Below are positions 21,395 through 33,600 of a DNA stretch of 64,000 bases, in pieces. The position numbers were made by a program, and so were the translations under genes. Below the pieces are notes generated by a model. It had not been told where the DNA came from. It did not search any database and saw nothing but the letters and a program-made list of their open reading frames with translations. How positions within the stretch are numbered: position 1 is the first letter of the stretch; each line of letters starts with the position of its first letter. The DNA is from Lycium barbarum (taxonomy: Eukaryota > Streptophyta > Magnoliopsida > Solanales > Solanaceae), in contig NC_083346.1 of the NCBI RefSeq assembly GCF_019175385.1, positions 57,875,821 through 57,939,820 of the forward strand. Direction: 5' to 3'.

Positions 21395-24300
21395 TGTTAT
21401 ACCCCGCATTTTCAGAGCATGAGCGTGACACGTGCTTCCTCAAACATCGACAATCACGTTGTTACTACATAATTTAAACTCACGTTGATAGTATTATATT
21501 TCGTATTTTTTTGTACGTCGAATTATTCATAAGCGGAGGTGGGGCCCACACATTGAGATTTTTTTTGGAACACGTGACAAGTTATATGAATCACATATGT
21601 GAAGTTAAACACAACTCAAGAAGGACCCTTGAGCCAAATCAAAGTGGAAGTCCTCCAAACAAATATTTTTAAGTAACGTTTTTGGGTGATCTGACTTAGA
21701 GGGGCAAAAACGGTATTATAAGTTTGGAATTTGGAAACATACCAAGAAATAGAGGTTGTAGATAATTGAATCAGCTTTCCAACCATAGGTCGTGGGTCCA
21801 CAGGAGACGTCGGGATAAGGAGATATGGATGTTTTAAGGCAGGAAGGTCAGTGGGCTAGGCCCAATCCAGGCTAGGCCCATGACCCATGTTTATTTAAGT
21901 GATATATCAGCCTTTTCTCCTCATTTTTCAGAACAAAACACCCAAAAAATTCTGGAGAAAAAGAGAGAAGAGATCTTAGAGAGAAAAGATCAATTTTGAC
22001 CAAAATCTGAGCCCCGAATCCCGAAGCCCGTGAAGACAAAAAGTGTTCTATGTTGCGTTGCCTCCAATTTGAGCTAAAAATCAACCAAAAAGAAGGGGGT
22101 GGACGTGGTGGCTGCACACTTGAGGTAAGATTAAGGTTCCTTTTCATTGCTAATAAGTTTATTTAGAGTTCTACCGAACTAGAACGGAGAAAATAGTGTG
22201 ATAAATTCGTTTGTTGGCGTTGTGAATTATGGAATGAGATTTGAAGAGAATTTTGAATGAACATAAATGTATTAAACTTGTAGAATGTGGAGGATGTCGT
22301 TATTGATGTTGTTAGTATTAATTTCAACTCTCTTACGGAAATAAAATTATTAAATAGTTATATCGCAAATTTGGTTGGTTGAGGAATTTAGAAAATAATG
22401 TGTGGGCTGTTTTATGGCATACGTTGGTATTGGAAATATTATGATTAATGTTGGTATTGTTGTTGTTGTTGTTGGTTGCTGAATTGAGAATTCGGGCTAG
22501 GCATATAAACAGGGGAGATGCTGCCCGATTTTCGGCAGAATATAAAATAGTATGATTTGAAATATGGTACAAATGTGCGACGAAAAGGCAAACATTAGCA
22601 TAAATTCCTTTTAAATGTAGACTTACAAGCTTGGACGAATAAGCGTAGCTTATAAGCGGTCGAACAGGTATGTAAGGCTTACCCTTTCTTTCTTTTGGCA
22701 TGTCCTAGAGCCAAATAAGGTATGATATGTACTCTGGGGATTACTCTATTCTTTGATTCTGAGTTTGTTTACGATTCTTATTCACTTCTTGATATGAGTA
22801 TATTCCATATGATCGATCTTATTATAGGATTGAACAACGAGATGAGCATGAAGAGTTTTGTTCCTAAAAGAGTTCTGTATGTGTTAATGTCCGAAGTTCT
22901 GTTTGATATATTTCCGTATGGTATTCGAGAGATATTGGTATGACTAATGTCTGGATTTTGATAGCACGTTTGATTATTCCGTTGAGTCTTTGATTTATTT
23001 TGATACGTACATATGGTTCCATAAGCTTTATTTGATTCGATCCATAACGATATTCAAAAGGTACCTAATATGATTGTTGCTTTGATTTTCTAAAAATAGC
23101 TTCTGGAACGTTCAAAAAGGTTTCTGTAGTAAAATGTCCCTAACTTTCGTAAAAGATCTCGGATTTGCTTTGAAATGTTCGTAAAAGTTCTGTGGTAAAA
23201 ATGTCTGTAACTTTCATATACTAACTCCGATTGACTTGAAAGGTGTTTATGATCCTTCGAACCTCGGTAAGTGTATGTATCTATCGAGTCTGGATTTGTG
23301 TGCATATGGTTTCGCACTACTCTGTTCGTGCAAGTCTGAGTATGTTATTCACTGCGTCCCGGGCCAGGTTCTTTTATCGTGTGCCTTCCTCTGCATTGTT
23401 CACCGCGTCCCTCTCCTTTGCGGGCCGGGTTCTGTTATATGTATATCTGTATATGATGATATGGGGATGGCGGGCCAGGATGGCACATGATGATTCTGTT
23501 CACCGCGTTCCGCAATAGAGGGCCGGGATCTGTCATCTGCACATATGGTATATGATTCTGACATGCATTGATAATTCTGTTCACCGCATCCCTCACTAAA
23601 GGGCCGGGATCTATTACATGCATATATGATATATGATTTTGGCATATGATGATTCTGTTCACCGCGTCCCTTACCAGAGGGCCGGGATCTGTTATATGAT
23701 TCTGTTCACCGCGTCCCTCACGAGAGGGCCGGGATCTGTTATATGCACACATACGATATAAGATTCTGATATACATAATCTGTGTCTGGAAAACAAACAT
23801 TCTGACACTCTGGATCCGTACTTCTTCTGACATATGACTTCGGCATATATGATCTGTGCTTGGGAAACAATCATTCTGATATTCTGGATCTGTACTTTTT
23901 CTGACATATGACATCTGCATACACGATTTGTGATTGGAAAATAAGCGCTTTGGTAATTTGGATAATGTACTCACTCTTGTACTGTTCGTTTCGATTATGG
24001 TTCTGTTTTCTGTATTTCATGCTTTACATGCTCAGTACATATTCCGTACTAACCCCCTTTCTTCGAGGGCTGCGTTTCATGCCGCGCAGGTACACCCAGA
24101 TGAGTAGAAGTCAATATAGAAGATGTTCCAGCGGTGTTGGCAAGCTCCACTTGCTCCTGGAGTGCTGCCGAGTTAGAGTATATGTGTTATGATTTCTGAT
24201 AAATGTTAGAGACTTTGCAGACAGAGTCGTGGGTATTGGAAGTCAGTCTGTAAGCGGCTCCATCAGCCGGTGTGTCATTTTGTGTTATGTTATAAAGTCC

Positions 24301-24489
24301 ATGTGGTTACAGATTTTATTTGATTAAAGAAAGATGAAAAGAATATTCTGAAAGCATTTACTATGAATTTCATTTGTATTTGATTTAAAAGTCTAAAGAG
24401 ATCATGTGTGTAATAAGAGTCTGCGGGTTCGCTCGGCCCTAACTAAAGGTCGGGTACCCATCGCACCCTGGTAAGGTTAGGGTGTGACA
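21395..24489 (+). repeat. 5' LTR of element B
   Basis: Starts TGTTATACCCCGC and ends AGGGTGTGACA. TATA-like TTTAAGTGATATATC at about 21893-21907; donor GTAAGATT at 22125; GGGGAGATGCTGCCCG motif at about 22513; acceptor AATGTAG ending 22620; mini-exon 22621-22667; donor GTATGTAAGGC at 22668; GC-rich hairpin array 23340-23740; double hairpin 24033-24072. All ORFs in it (for example 23435-23974) recur in the other LTR and have no domain. Confidence 0.95.
23340..23740. repeat. GC-rich hairpin repeats in B LTR (copy at 32561-32961)
   Basis: Six or so units contain TTCACCGCGTCCC, a short spacer and GGGCCGGGATCTG, separated by ATATGAT-rich spacers. CCCTCACGAGAGGG-like cores can fold as short stems. 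Confidence 0.85.
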
Positions 24490-24700
24490 AAGTGGTATCA
24501 GAGCAGGTTGTCCTAGGGGTTGTCTGCAAAGTCGTGTCCAGCAGAGTCCTGTTTATGGGTGTGAAGTCGGCCACATTTATAAACAGGAGGCTGCAGGGCA
24601 TCTAGGGATTGTTGACCTTCTTTCTGTCTCAGATCATGCGATAGAGCCAAGTCGTAGGTAATGAGATTCCTTATATGTAAGCCTTACATACGACGGAAGA
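24490..24700 (+). promoter_or_regulatory. Element B PBS and conserved leader
   Basis: TGGTATCAGAGC at 24493-24504 is complementary to the 3' end of initiator Met tRNA, the usual primer of plant gypsy and copia elements. The following leader (TCCTAGGGGTTGTCTGCAAA, CTGTTTATGGGTGTG, ATAAACAGGAGGCTGCAGGG, CTTCTTTCTGTCTCAG, ATGCGATAGAG) matches the element C leader at 53576-53730 and 61860-62010. Homology fades after about 24650. Confidence 0.9.
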
Positions 24701-27525
24701 AGTTGAGTGATGATATGGAAGGTCATAAAGGTAAGTTGGAACATATTTGTTTTGTTACCTGAAATTGGGAGCCTTGGGTGGCTGGAATATGTCGTACACA
24801 AATATATGCCCTGTGAGGCATTGTTGGTATTTGCTGTGTGCAGATTCTGAATAGTAAGAATGGTAAAGAAGATTCTGTTAGAATTTTTCAAAATCAGGCT
24901 ATTTAGTTAGGTACATCTAACAGGAAAAAAGCGTGGAAAATAAATATTGTAAATGGACGATAAGTGGGGTGAGTTGTTTCAGAAAGATTATGGATTTGGC
25001 AGGGCGATGAAGGCGCGATCACTACCATCGGGAATCTAGGAATCTGGGACGAAGGTAGTTATACACGAAAGTGAAAGGTGAATATTGAGGATTGAAAAGG
25101 GGTAAAATAGTAATTGTAAAGGAAAGGACGTGTTACGAGGAGGTCTCGGAATCTGTAAGACTTCGACTTGCTCCAGATCATGTAATAAAGGTCATGCGAG
25201 GAAGTGGACACGATTATATCAGCATTAAGGCACCGGATTCCATCGAAGTTTCGAGGTTAAGCGTGCTAAGATGGGAGAAATTTTGGGATGAGTGACCCCC
25301 TGGGAAGTGAACTAAAGGTCCTATAAATTGAGACATAAGAGGCAAATGAGAAGTTAGAGTAGCCTAAGGGAAATCAGAGTATACGGGATGGTTGGAGACC
25401 ATAAGAGGTCGCGTAGGACGAGGCAGACTAGATTGGTGAAGAGATAGAAAGTGCATCTCAGCTTTGAAATTAGGATAAGTTTGAATAGCGTTTGAAAATG
25501 TTTTGTAGGCGAGATGGTAGAAATTATATATATACCTATATATGAATGCGTATAATATTCTACATGTGATTGTATCAGTGGGCATGTATGCCCCAGCAAC
25601 CGGTGCTATGGTATATTGAAGGCACCGATCGAATAGGGTAATAAAGCGCGAGTAACAAAGAGAGCAAGAAAGGTGTACAAGCTAAGTTCACAAGGGATAA
25701 TGGAGAGGATGACAAATCCAAAGGACATTTCGGATGATGACTATTATAACGAAGTAACAACGATTGGTAGTTAGTAATTTTTCGAAGAAAAGAAAGAACG
25801 CTGTTCTTATGTTTGGAAAATAAAAGAGGCTGCCGGGTATTAGAAAATAGTTCATGGACCATTAATTATTCTGAATATGAGAGTATACGCTATGGAATTA
25901 TATGAACTATCAACGTGAAGCTATGCCCAATTATAATTGTGAGGGGTCTACGCCGGAGAGCCAATAAGGAATAACGATTGATGAAACGATCGCCAATACA
26001 AGGAAATTAAAGACAAGTATACTGGTGTCGAGGGATATAGAAAGAAAAGGAAACAGGCGAAGTACACAAGTCTAAGAAGTAGTCATATTATGAGAAAAAG
26101 GAGGATGCATCTTTTACGGATACCTTATACTAAGACAGAACAAGTAAAGTACCTAAAGAAATAAGCTGGAAAGAAAGACGTGGCTATGAGTTGCGAGTTC
26201 ACCACGTGATAATAAGGCGATAAAGTAAGGATATCACCAATAACAAGTAAAGATATGATTATGATTGTCGTTGAAATCAATTCTGAGTACAACACAAGAA
26301 TAAAAGACTATGACGCACAAGGGGTCTTAGTTGTACATGAGACTTAGATCCTTGATAAGACAGATGGAGGCTTAAGGGAAATGCAATTACGGTTACCGTA
26401 AGTCAATTACGGGAAAGAGAGAAATAACGGAGATGGAAAGAAAAGGGGAAGATGACGCTACCAGGGAATGCTGATTATTGAAGAATGGGATAAATGGTAC
26501 TACACGGACGGTACAGACGGTTTGACATACTAGTATTCTAAGTATCCCCATGGGACAGAGTTGTTAATTGGAGCAGAGGTAAACATTGACCCATAATTAA
26601 CGGTTGAGTTAAGTAAAATACATCCTTTGTTTGGATTGCAACATTAGCTGTACTATTGAATTACGTTACTGTAAGATGAGTATGTTAAGACTTCGCACAG
26701 AAAGTACTGTAACTATAAATTATGGGAAATGGCATGAATATGATGTAGTTTGAAAAGGGAATTGAGGAAAGGGGTACATGAATTCAAGATCGGAGATGAG
26801 GTAATGGATTTATGAGTGTTATAAGTAAGACTTTAAAAGGGGGGAAGCAAGTAAGGAAAGTATAAGTGTAGAGATTGGAACGACAAATCCTAAGATGTGA
26901 CAATTATAGACCCTAAAACAAAAAGTGAGAGTTATACGGAAATGATATAGTTGTTATCGTTATCCATTTCAGTACGGACATTGAGTGAATCGATGGAAGA
27001 AACGTAATGGGCTTAAAATTGAAAAGTAAGGATTGAAGACCGAAGTGTGGATTTGTTTTGGAAGGCACTGTAAGGTAAGACTCATAAGGAGAAAGCGAGT
27101 GAATAGGATGCAAAGATTCAAACGCACTCAGACATGAAAAACAGATGTAATTTGAAGTGAGAATTTTTTGTAGAAGCGAATTCAATAAGATATAAGGGTC
27201 AGTCAGCAAAAGAATAGAGTGATTGCAGGGTATCTTCCAAGATTGGACTGAAAATAATTCATCAGGAAGAAAAGGAATTGAACGATGTTCCGGTGAAGGG
27301 GACAAACATTAACAAGATATTGGAATAACTACGATGCTTACTATGGAATGACTACCCAGTAAAGGGAGACTACAAAACAGCAAGAGCCGAACAACTAAAT
27401 GACCAGGTTGTAGGAAAAAGATGATGCAATAATGCATCAATTACGATAGTATTAGAAGAAGGATGATCCGATAATGGATGTACCCGAGAATGGGATTATG
27501 GACAGAGTACGAGCTTAGTTTAAAC
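24700..27525 (+). other. Non-coding core of element B
   Basis: No frame longer than about 130 residues and no gag, protease, RT or integrase motif. Purine-rich on the plus strand with many GAA/AAG words. The only recognisable part is the 5S rRNA-like stretch at 25206-25310. The rest could be a decayed internal region or unrelated filler; I could not tell. Confidence 0.7.
25206..25310 (+). ncRNA. 5S rRNA-derived segment inside element B
   Basis: It aligns without gaps to a plant 5S rRNA as I recall it, from near its first base to about base 105. Shared blocks include GCACCGGAT, GTTAAGCGTGCT, GTGACC and CCTGGGAAGT. The A-box counterpart is GGTTAAGCGTGCTAAG (about 25255-25270). The C-box counterpart is GGATGAGTGACCCCCTGG (about 25286-25303). 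The middle, between CGTGCT and GGATGAG, is more changed. No T-run terminator follows. It is in sense with the element. It is a diverged derivative, not a functional 5S gene. Frame 25092-25295 across it is incidental. Confidence 0.85.
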
Positions 27526-30500
27526 TGTCACGACCCGACTAGGGGCCGCGACGAGTACCCGATACTTGTACCGAGCACCCCTTATCTCGTATCATATTCC
27601 TATGCTAAGTGGGCCGTGATACTGATTATTGTCATTCCTCTAGTTAACATTACTAATCACAGCATTATTATAAACATCTATTAATATACATTACTAACTT
27701 GATATACGGGAACGGGAGCAAACAAGATCATAAAACATCTGACTATACATAGCTGTCTATGAGCCTCTAACATAATACATATGATAAGAAGATGGGCCGG
27801 GTTCCGCCAAGCCCAAGTATGTGCACGAAAGTAATACCACTAAACCGGAGCTCCGGAACAACTGGAGCACTTCACTGTACCGCTGGAGAGCTCCTAGGAG
27901 TCAAGTCCGTCAACCTGCTTACCTGCGCGGCATGAAACGCAGCGTCCGCAAGAAGGGACGTCAGTACGAAAAGTGTACCGAGTATGTAAGGCATGAGTAA
28001 TATCATGAGATCATAATAGAAAACATAAAACACAACATGGGAGAGGGGTTTAACCTGTATCGCTGTTTGTCTACCATGATAGATGTTATGCAAGTTAACT
28101 TTACCTTCTGGGGTAATGTATAGATACTGCAAGTAAACTGCCCGACCGTGTGGGTACGGTGTGTAACTGCCCGACCATGAAGGTGCGGTGGACTACTGCC
28201 CGACCATATAGGTATAATCTGCCCACTGCAGTGGTGTGTCTGCCCGTCCGCCCGTTGGACGGCGCGGTGTCATAAAATAAATCATACATATATATGAAGC
28301 ATGCATGAGAGCCCAAGTGAAAACTGCAACTCCATCGGAGTGACGTAAGGTCGGTAACCTCCGATTCATTATTATGGAACCGTCATGATCGTTATGTCTT
28401 ACCTTGAAGGAACTAGCATTATAAGGCGAGACTGTCAACAAAGAATAGCGTTAAGGAAGAACGTAGAATGAAGTCATAAACTTCATAAGACGATAATTCA
28501 TACACTTTGAAGTCTTTTAGAAATTAGTGTCATATCCAAGAAATAGGATTAAGAATCAAAACTAGCTTGACACTTTCATACTCATGTTAAATTCTTAACT
28601 TGAAACTCTTAGTCATGGAATCATCCTTATCATACTTGTCATATACATACTCTCTTTCTTAATATCATTGTCATTAACATCATGGAAGTATTCTCAGTAG
28701 TATGGTTACAATACTTATCGTTTGGCGAACAGAACAGTAAAGGAAAATCTGAGACCAATGGGCCCACCTCAGGTCAAATGAGGCGGCGTATACAATGTAC
28801 GTATATTACATTTCATGACATCACTTACGAGAGTTTTAGGATGGTCGGACCCTATTCATGCAAGTTCTAGGTATTTAGACGATTCTTTCAACTATTCATA
28901 GGCATTTAATTCAATTCTACTGAATGAATAGTAGTCAAATTCAAACTCGAATTTCTAGAATTAGAGTGGCCCCCGAGACACGTATTCAGGCCTACTACGT
29001 CTAAGACATGCCAAAGAAGGAAAGAGGAAGCCTTACATACCTTTCTTGCTTTTTAAGCACGTCGAAACTCCAATGCCGTTTCGTCAAAAACCTACAAATG
29101 GTCACATTTGCCAATTACTATTCATGAGGTTCAAAATTCCAACTTTGGTTTAGTACTTTTCTACCGAAATTTGGGCAGCATCTCCCCTATAAATATGACG
29201 CCCCGAGAATTTAACTCGGCTCAAATGTCAACAACAACCATGCCAACAACATCAATTATCGACTAAAATCGCTTTCTAACACAAATAGTCCTTTTTCTAC
29301 ATAAAGCAACAACTTCCAAACTAACTTTGCATTTATAAACCATTGTCAATATTTTCATATCCACATACTAATTTAAGATCCTTCCAACATAAACTAAGAG
29401 CATTCCAAGCTATATATCCAACATTCAACAATTCCATCAATTTTCATATTCAATTCAAAATCCTTATATATGCAACAAAACCATTCCAGCATATTTTCTA
29501 CTTACTAATTCATCTCCAGCAACAACAATCTACCCCTTAACAACTTCATTATCTTAATATCATAAAATCATATTAATATGACATAATTCTCTACATTCCG
29601 TTTTCATGCCAACTTACCCCATCTATGCTTCATTTACATTGTAATGATCACAACAACACAACTAACATGTGAAACAAAATAAATCCATCACCATTTCATC
29701 CACCTATAGGCCACGGCTAACATGCAATTTTTCAACTTCATCCCATTTTCATTCAACTTTCATTTCCATTAAAATTTTCATAATAACCACAACTAGAATA
29801 CAACATAAAATCAACTAATCTTGCCTACACCACACATGCATACTCACGGCCACACCATGCAAATCTCCACAAGTTCATGAATTCTATCCATTCCTTCATA
29901 CTACAATATAAACAAGCCTTTATAATATCATAAAAAGGATTAAATCTTACCTTTTCCTCACAATTCCTCAACTTGGCTAGGTTGTCAACTTGCAACAAAG
30001 AGAGAGATTCTTGCTTCAACAACTATACCATGTTGAAGAGCATCCTTGAATTAGTAGAAACACATGAAGAACCAAATTTTTGGAACAAGATTCCTTGGTC
30101 TTCTTTTTCTCCTCTCTTGGCCGAACCTAGGCTTCTTGTTGCTCTTTTTTTTTTTTTTTGTTCTCTTGAATTTTCAAGAGTTGTAAAATGATGACTTTGT
30201 CTCATTTTTTTCCACCACTTCTCTATATATATTTTCCCACAAGCATGTGAGGGGCACATGCCCCCTCTCTAGAAATTTCTCAAATTAAAACAAAGATGAC
30301 TTATTTGTCATCTTTTTCATTCTTTTTCTTTTCCCCTTTTTTTTCTAGCATTTTGGGAAATTACCATTTCGCCCTTTGTCTTCCACATTATTTCCATTGG
30401 CCATTATGCAAATTTCTCTTTTTACCCTTGGCCTTTCTCAATATTTCCATCCTAATAATAGTCATAAATAATATTCATAGTAACTTGTACCTTAAAATCA

Positions 30501-30577
30501 CTTTCGAAAATGACCTTGTCCTTAACTTACCACGACCCTCTCGAATTGTCCGAATGTATGAAATACGGGATATAACA
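27526..30577 (-). mobile_element. Solo LTR of a gypsy element within B, TSD TAAAC
   Basis: Starts TGTCACGACCCGACTAGG and ends CGGGATATAACA; perfect duplications TAAAC at 27521-27525 and 30578-30582. Length 3052 bp, no internal region. Minus-strand landmarks: TATA AAAATATATATAGAG near 30222-30236, donor GTAAGATTTAATCC at 29950, GGGGAGATGCTGCCCAAATT near 29190, acceptor TTTGTAG, mini-exon 29041-29091, donor GTATGTAAGGCT at 29040, CTGCCCGACCAT repeats 28138-28260, double hairpin 27940-27980. It landed within a few bases of B's pre-PPT hairpin. Confidence 0.93.
28138..28265. repeat. CTGCCCGACC repeat array in solo LTR
   Basis: Four to five units of about 32 bp start with CTGCCCGACC and end with a GGTAYGGTG-type word. 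It occupies the same place between mini-exon and double hairpin as the arrays in the other LTRs. Confidence 0.8.
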
Positions 30578-30615
30578 TAAACATTCGAGGACGAATGTTC
30601 CAAAGGGGGGAAGGA
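30578..30615 (+). promoter_or_regulatory. Element B pre-PPT hairpin and PPT
   Basis: AACATTCGAGGACGAATGTT at 30580-30599 is an 8-bp perfect stem with an AGGA loop. CCAAAGGGGGGAAGGA follows and abuts the 3' LTR. Confidence 0.9.
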
Positions 30616-33600
30616 TGTTATACCCCGCACTTTCAGAGCCTGAGCGTGACACGTGCTTCCTCAAACATTGACAATCACGTTGTTACTACATAATTTAAAC
30701 TCACGTTGATAGTATTATATTTCGTATTTTTTTGTACGTCGAATTATTCGTAAGCGGAGGTGGGGCCCACACATTTAGATTTTTTTTGGAACACGTGACA
30801 AGTTATATGAATCACATATGTGAAGTTAAACACAACTCAAGAAGGACCCTTGAGCCAAATCAAAGTGGAAGTCCTCCAAACAAATATTTTTAAGTAACGT
30901 TTTCGGGTGATCTGACTTAGAGGGGCAAAAACGGTATTATAAGTTTGGAATTTGGAAACATACCAAGTAATAGAGGTTGTAGATAATTGAATCAGATTTC
31001 CAACCATAGGTCGTGGGTCCACAGGAGACGTCGGGATAAGGAGATATGGATGTTTTAAGGAAGGAAGGTCAGTGGGCTAGGCCCAATCCAGGCTAGGCCC
31101 ATGACCCATGTTTATTTAAGTGATATATCAGCCTTTTCTCCTCATTTTTCAGAACAAAACACCCAGATAATTCTGGAGAAAAAGAGAGAAGAGAGCTTAG
31201 AGAGAAAAGATCAATTTTGACCAAAATCTGAGCCCCGAATCCCGAAGCCCGTGAAGACAAAAAGTGTTCTATGTTGCGTTGCCTCCAATTTGAGCTAAAA
31301 ATCAATCAAAAAGAAGGGGGTGGACGTGGTGGCTGCACACTTGAGGTAAGATTAAGGTTCCTTTTCATTGCTAATAAGTTTATTTAGAGTTCTACCGAAC
31401 TAAAACGGAGAAAATAGTGTGATAAATTCGTTTGTTGGAGTTGTGAATTATGGAATGAGATTTGAAGAGAATTTTGAATGAAAATAAATGTATTCAACTT
31501 GTAGAATGTGGAGGATGTCGTTATTGATGTTGTTAGTATTAATTTCGACTCCCTTACGGAAATAAAATTATTAAATAGTTATATCGCAAATTTGGTTGGT
31601 TGAGGAATTTAGAAAATAATGTGTGGGCTGTTTTATGGCATACGTTGGTATTTGAAATATTATGATTAATGTTGGTATTGTTGTTGTTGTTGTTGGTTGC
31701 TGAATTGAGAATTCGGGCTAGGCATATAAACAGGGGAGATGCTGCCCGATTTTCGGCAGAATATAAAATAGTATGATTTGAAATATGGTACAAATGTGCG
31801 ACGAAAAGGCTAACATTAGCATAAATTCCTTTTAAATGTAGACTTACAAGCTTGGACGAATAAGCGTAGCTTATAAGCGGTCGAACAGGTATGTAAGGCT
31901 TACCCTTTCTTTCTTTTGGCATGTCCTAGAGCCAAATAAGGTATGATATGTACTCTGGGGATTACTCTATTCTTTGATTCTGAGTTTGTTTACGATTCTT
32001 ATTCACTTCTTGATATGAGTATATTCCATATGATCGATCTTATTATAGGATTGAACAACGAGATGAGCATGAAGAGTTTTGTTCCTAAAAGAGTTCTGTT
32101 TGTGTTAATGTCCGAAATTCTGTTTGATATATTTCCGTATGGTATTCGAGAGATATTGGTATGACTAATGTCTGGATTTTGATAGCACGTTTGATTATTC
32201 CGTTGAGTCTTTGATTTATTTTGATACGTACATATGGTTCCATAAGCTTTATTTGATTCGATCCATAACGATATTCAAAAGGTACCTAATATGATTGTTG
32301 CTTTGATTTTCTAAAAATAGCTTCTGGAACGTTCAAAAAGGTTTCTGTAGTAAAATGTCCCTAACTTTCGTAAAAGATCTCGGATTTGCTTTGAAATGTT
32401 CGTAAAAGTTCTGTGGTAAAAATGTCTGTAACTTTCATATACTAACTCCGATTGACTTGAAACGTGTTTATGATCCTTCGAACCTCGGTAAGTGTATGTA
32501 TCTATCGAGTCTGGATTTGTGTGCATATGGTTTCGCACTACTCTGTTCGTGCAAGTCTGAGTATGTTATTCACTGCGTCCCGGGCCAGCTTCTGTTATCG
32601 TGTGCCTTCCTCTGCATTGTTCACCGCGTCCCTCTCCTTTGCGGGCCGGGTTCTGTTATATGTATATCTGTATATGATGATATGGGGATGGCGGGCCAGG
32701 ATGGCACATGATGATTCTGTTCACCGCGTTCCGCAATAGAGGGCCGGGATCTGTCATCTGCACATATGGTATATGATTCTGACATGCATTGATAATTCTG
32801 TTCACCGCATCCCTCACTAAAGGGCCGGGATCTATTACATGCATATATGATATATGATTTTGGCATATGATGATTCTGTTCACCGCGTCCCTTACCAGAG
32901 GGCCGGGATCTGTTATATGATTCTGTTCACCGCGTCCCTCACGAGAGGGTCGGGATCTGTTATATGCACACATACGATATAAGATTCTGATATACATAAT
33001 CTGTGTCTGGAAAACAAACATTCTGACACTCTGGATCCGTACTTCTTCTGACATATGACTTCGGCATATATGATCTGTGCTTGGGAAACAATCATTCTGA
33101 TATTCTGGATCTGTACTTTTTCTGACATATGACATCTGCATACACGATTTGTGATTGGAAAATAAGCGCTTTGGTAATCTGGATAATGTACTCACTCTTG
33201 TACTGTTCGTTTCGATTATGGTTCTGTTTTCTGTATTTCATGCTTTACATGCTCAGTACATATTCCGTACTAACCCCCTTTCTTCGAGGGCTGCGTTTCA
33301 TGCCGCGCAGGTATACCCAGATGAGTAGTAGTCAATATAGAAGATGTTCCAGCGGTGTTGGCAAGCTCCACTTGCTCCTGGAGTGCTGCCGAGTCTGAGT
33401 ATATGTGTTATGATTTCTGATAAATGTTAGAGACTTTGCAGACAGAGTCGTGGGTATTGGAAGTCAGTCTGTAAGCGGCTCCATCAGGCGGTGTGTCATT
33501 TTGTGTTATGTTATAAAGTCCATGTGGTTACAGATTTTATTTGATTAAAGAAAGATGAAAAGAATATTCTGAAAGCATTTACTATGAATTTCATTTGTAT

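Noticed and set aside
22333..22701. 122-residue minus-strand ORF, repeated at 31554-31922
   Set aside because: Antisense to the LTR leader with low-complexity Asn repeats; no domain.
23435..23974. 179-residue minus-strand ORF in the B LTR (also 32656-33195)
   Set aside because: It translates the GC-rich hairpin array; repeats such as DPGPLVRDAVNRII are by-products of the DNA repeat. No domain, and it lies in an LTR.
25092..25295. 67-residue ORF in element B
   Set aside because: It runs through the 5S rRNA-derived segment; the DNA is explained by 5S homology, not protein coding.
26913..27305. 130-residue minus-strand ORF in the B core
   Set aside because: Composition reflects purine-rich plus-strand DNA; no similarity recognised and no partner motif nearby.
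29973..30580. Several ORFs in the 27526 solo LTR
   Set aside because: T-rich low-complexity LTR sequence; they cross the TATA and donor region and have no domain.
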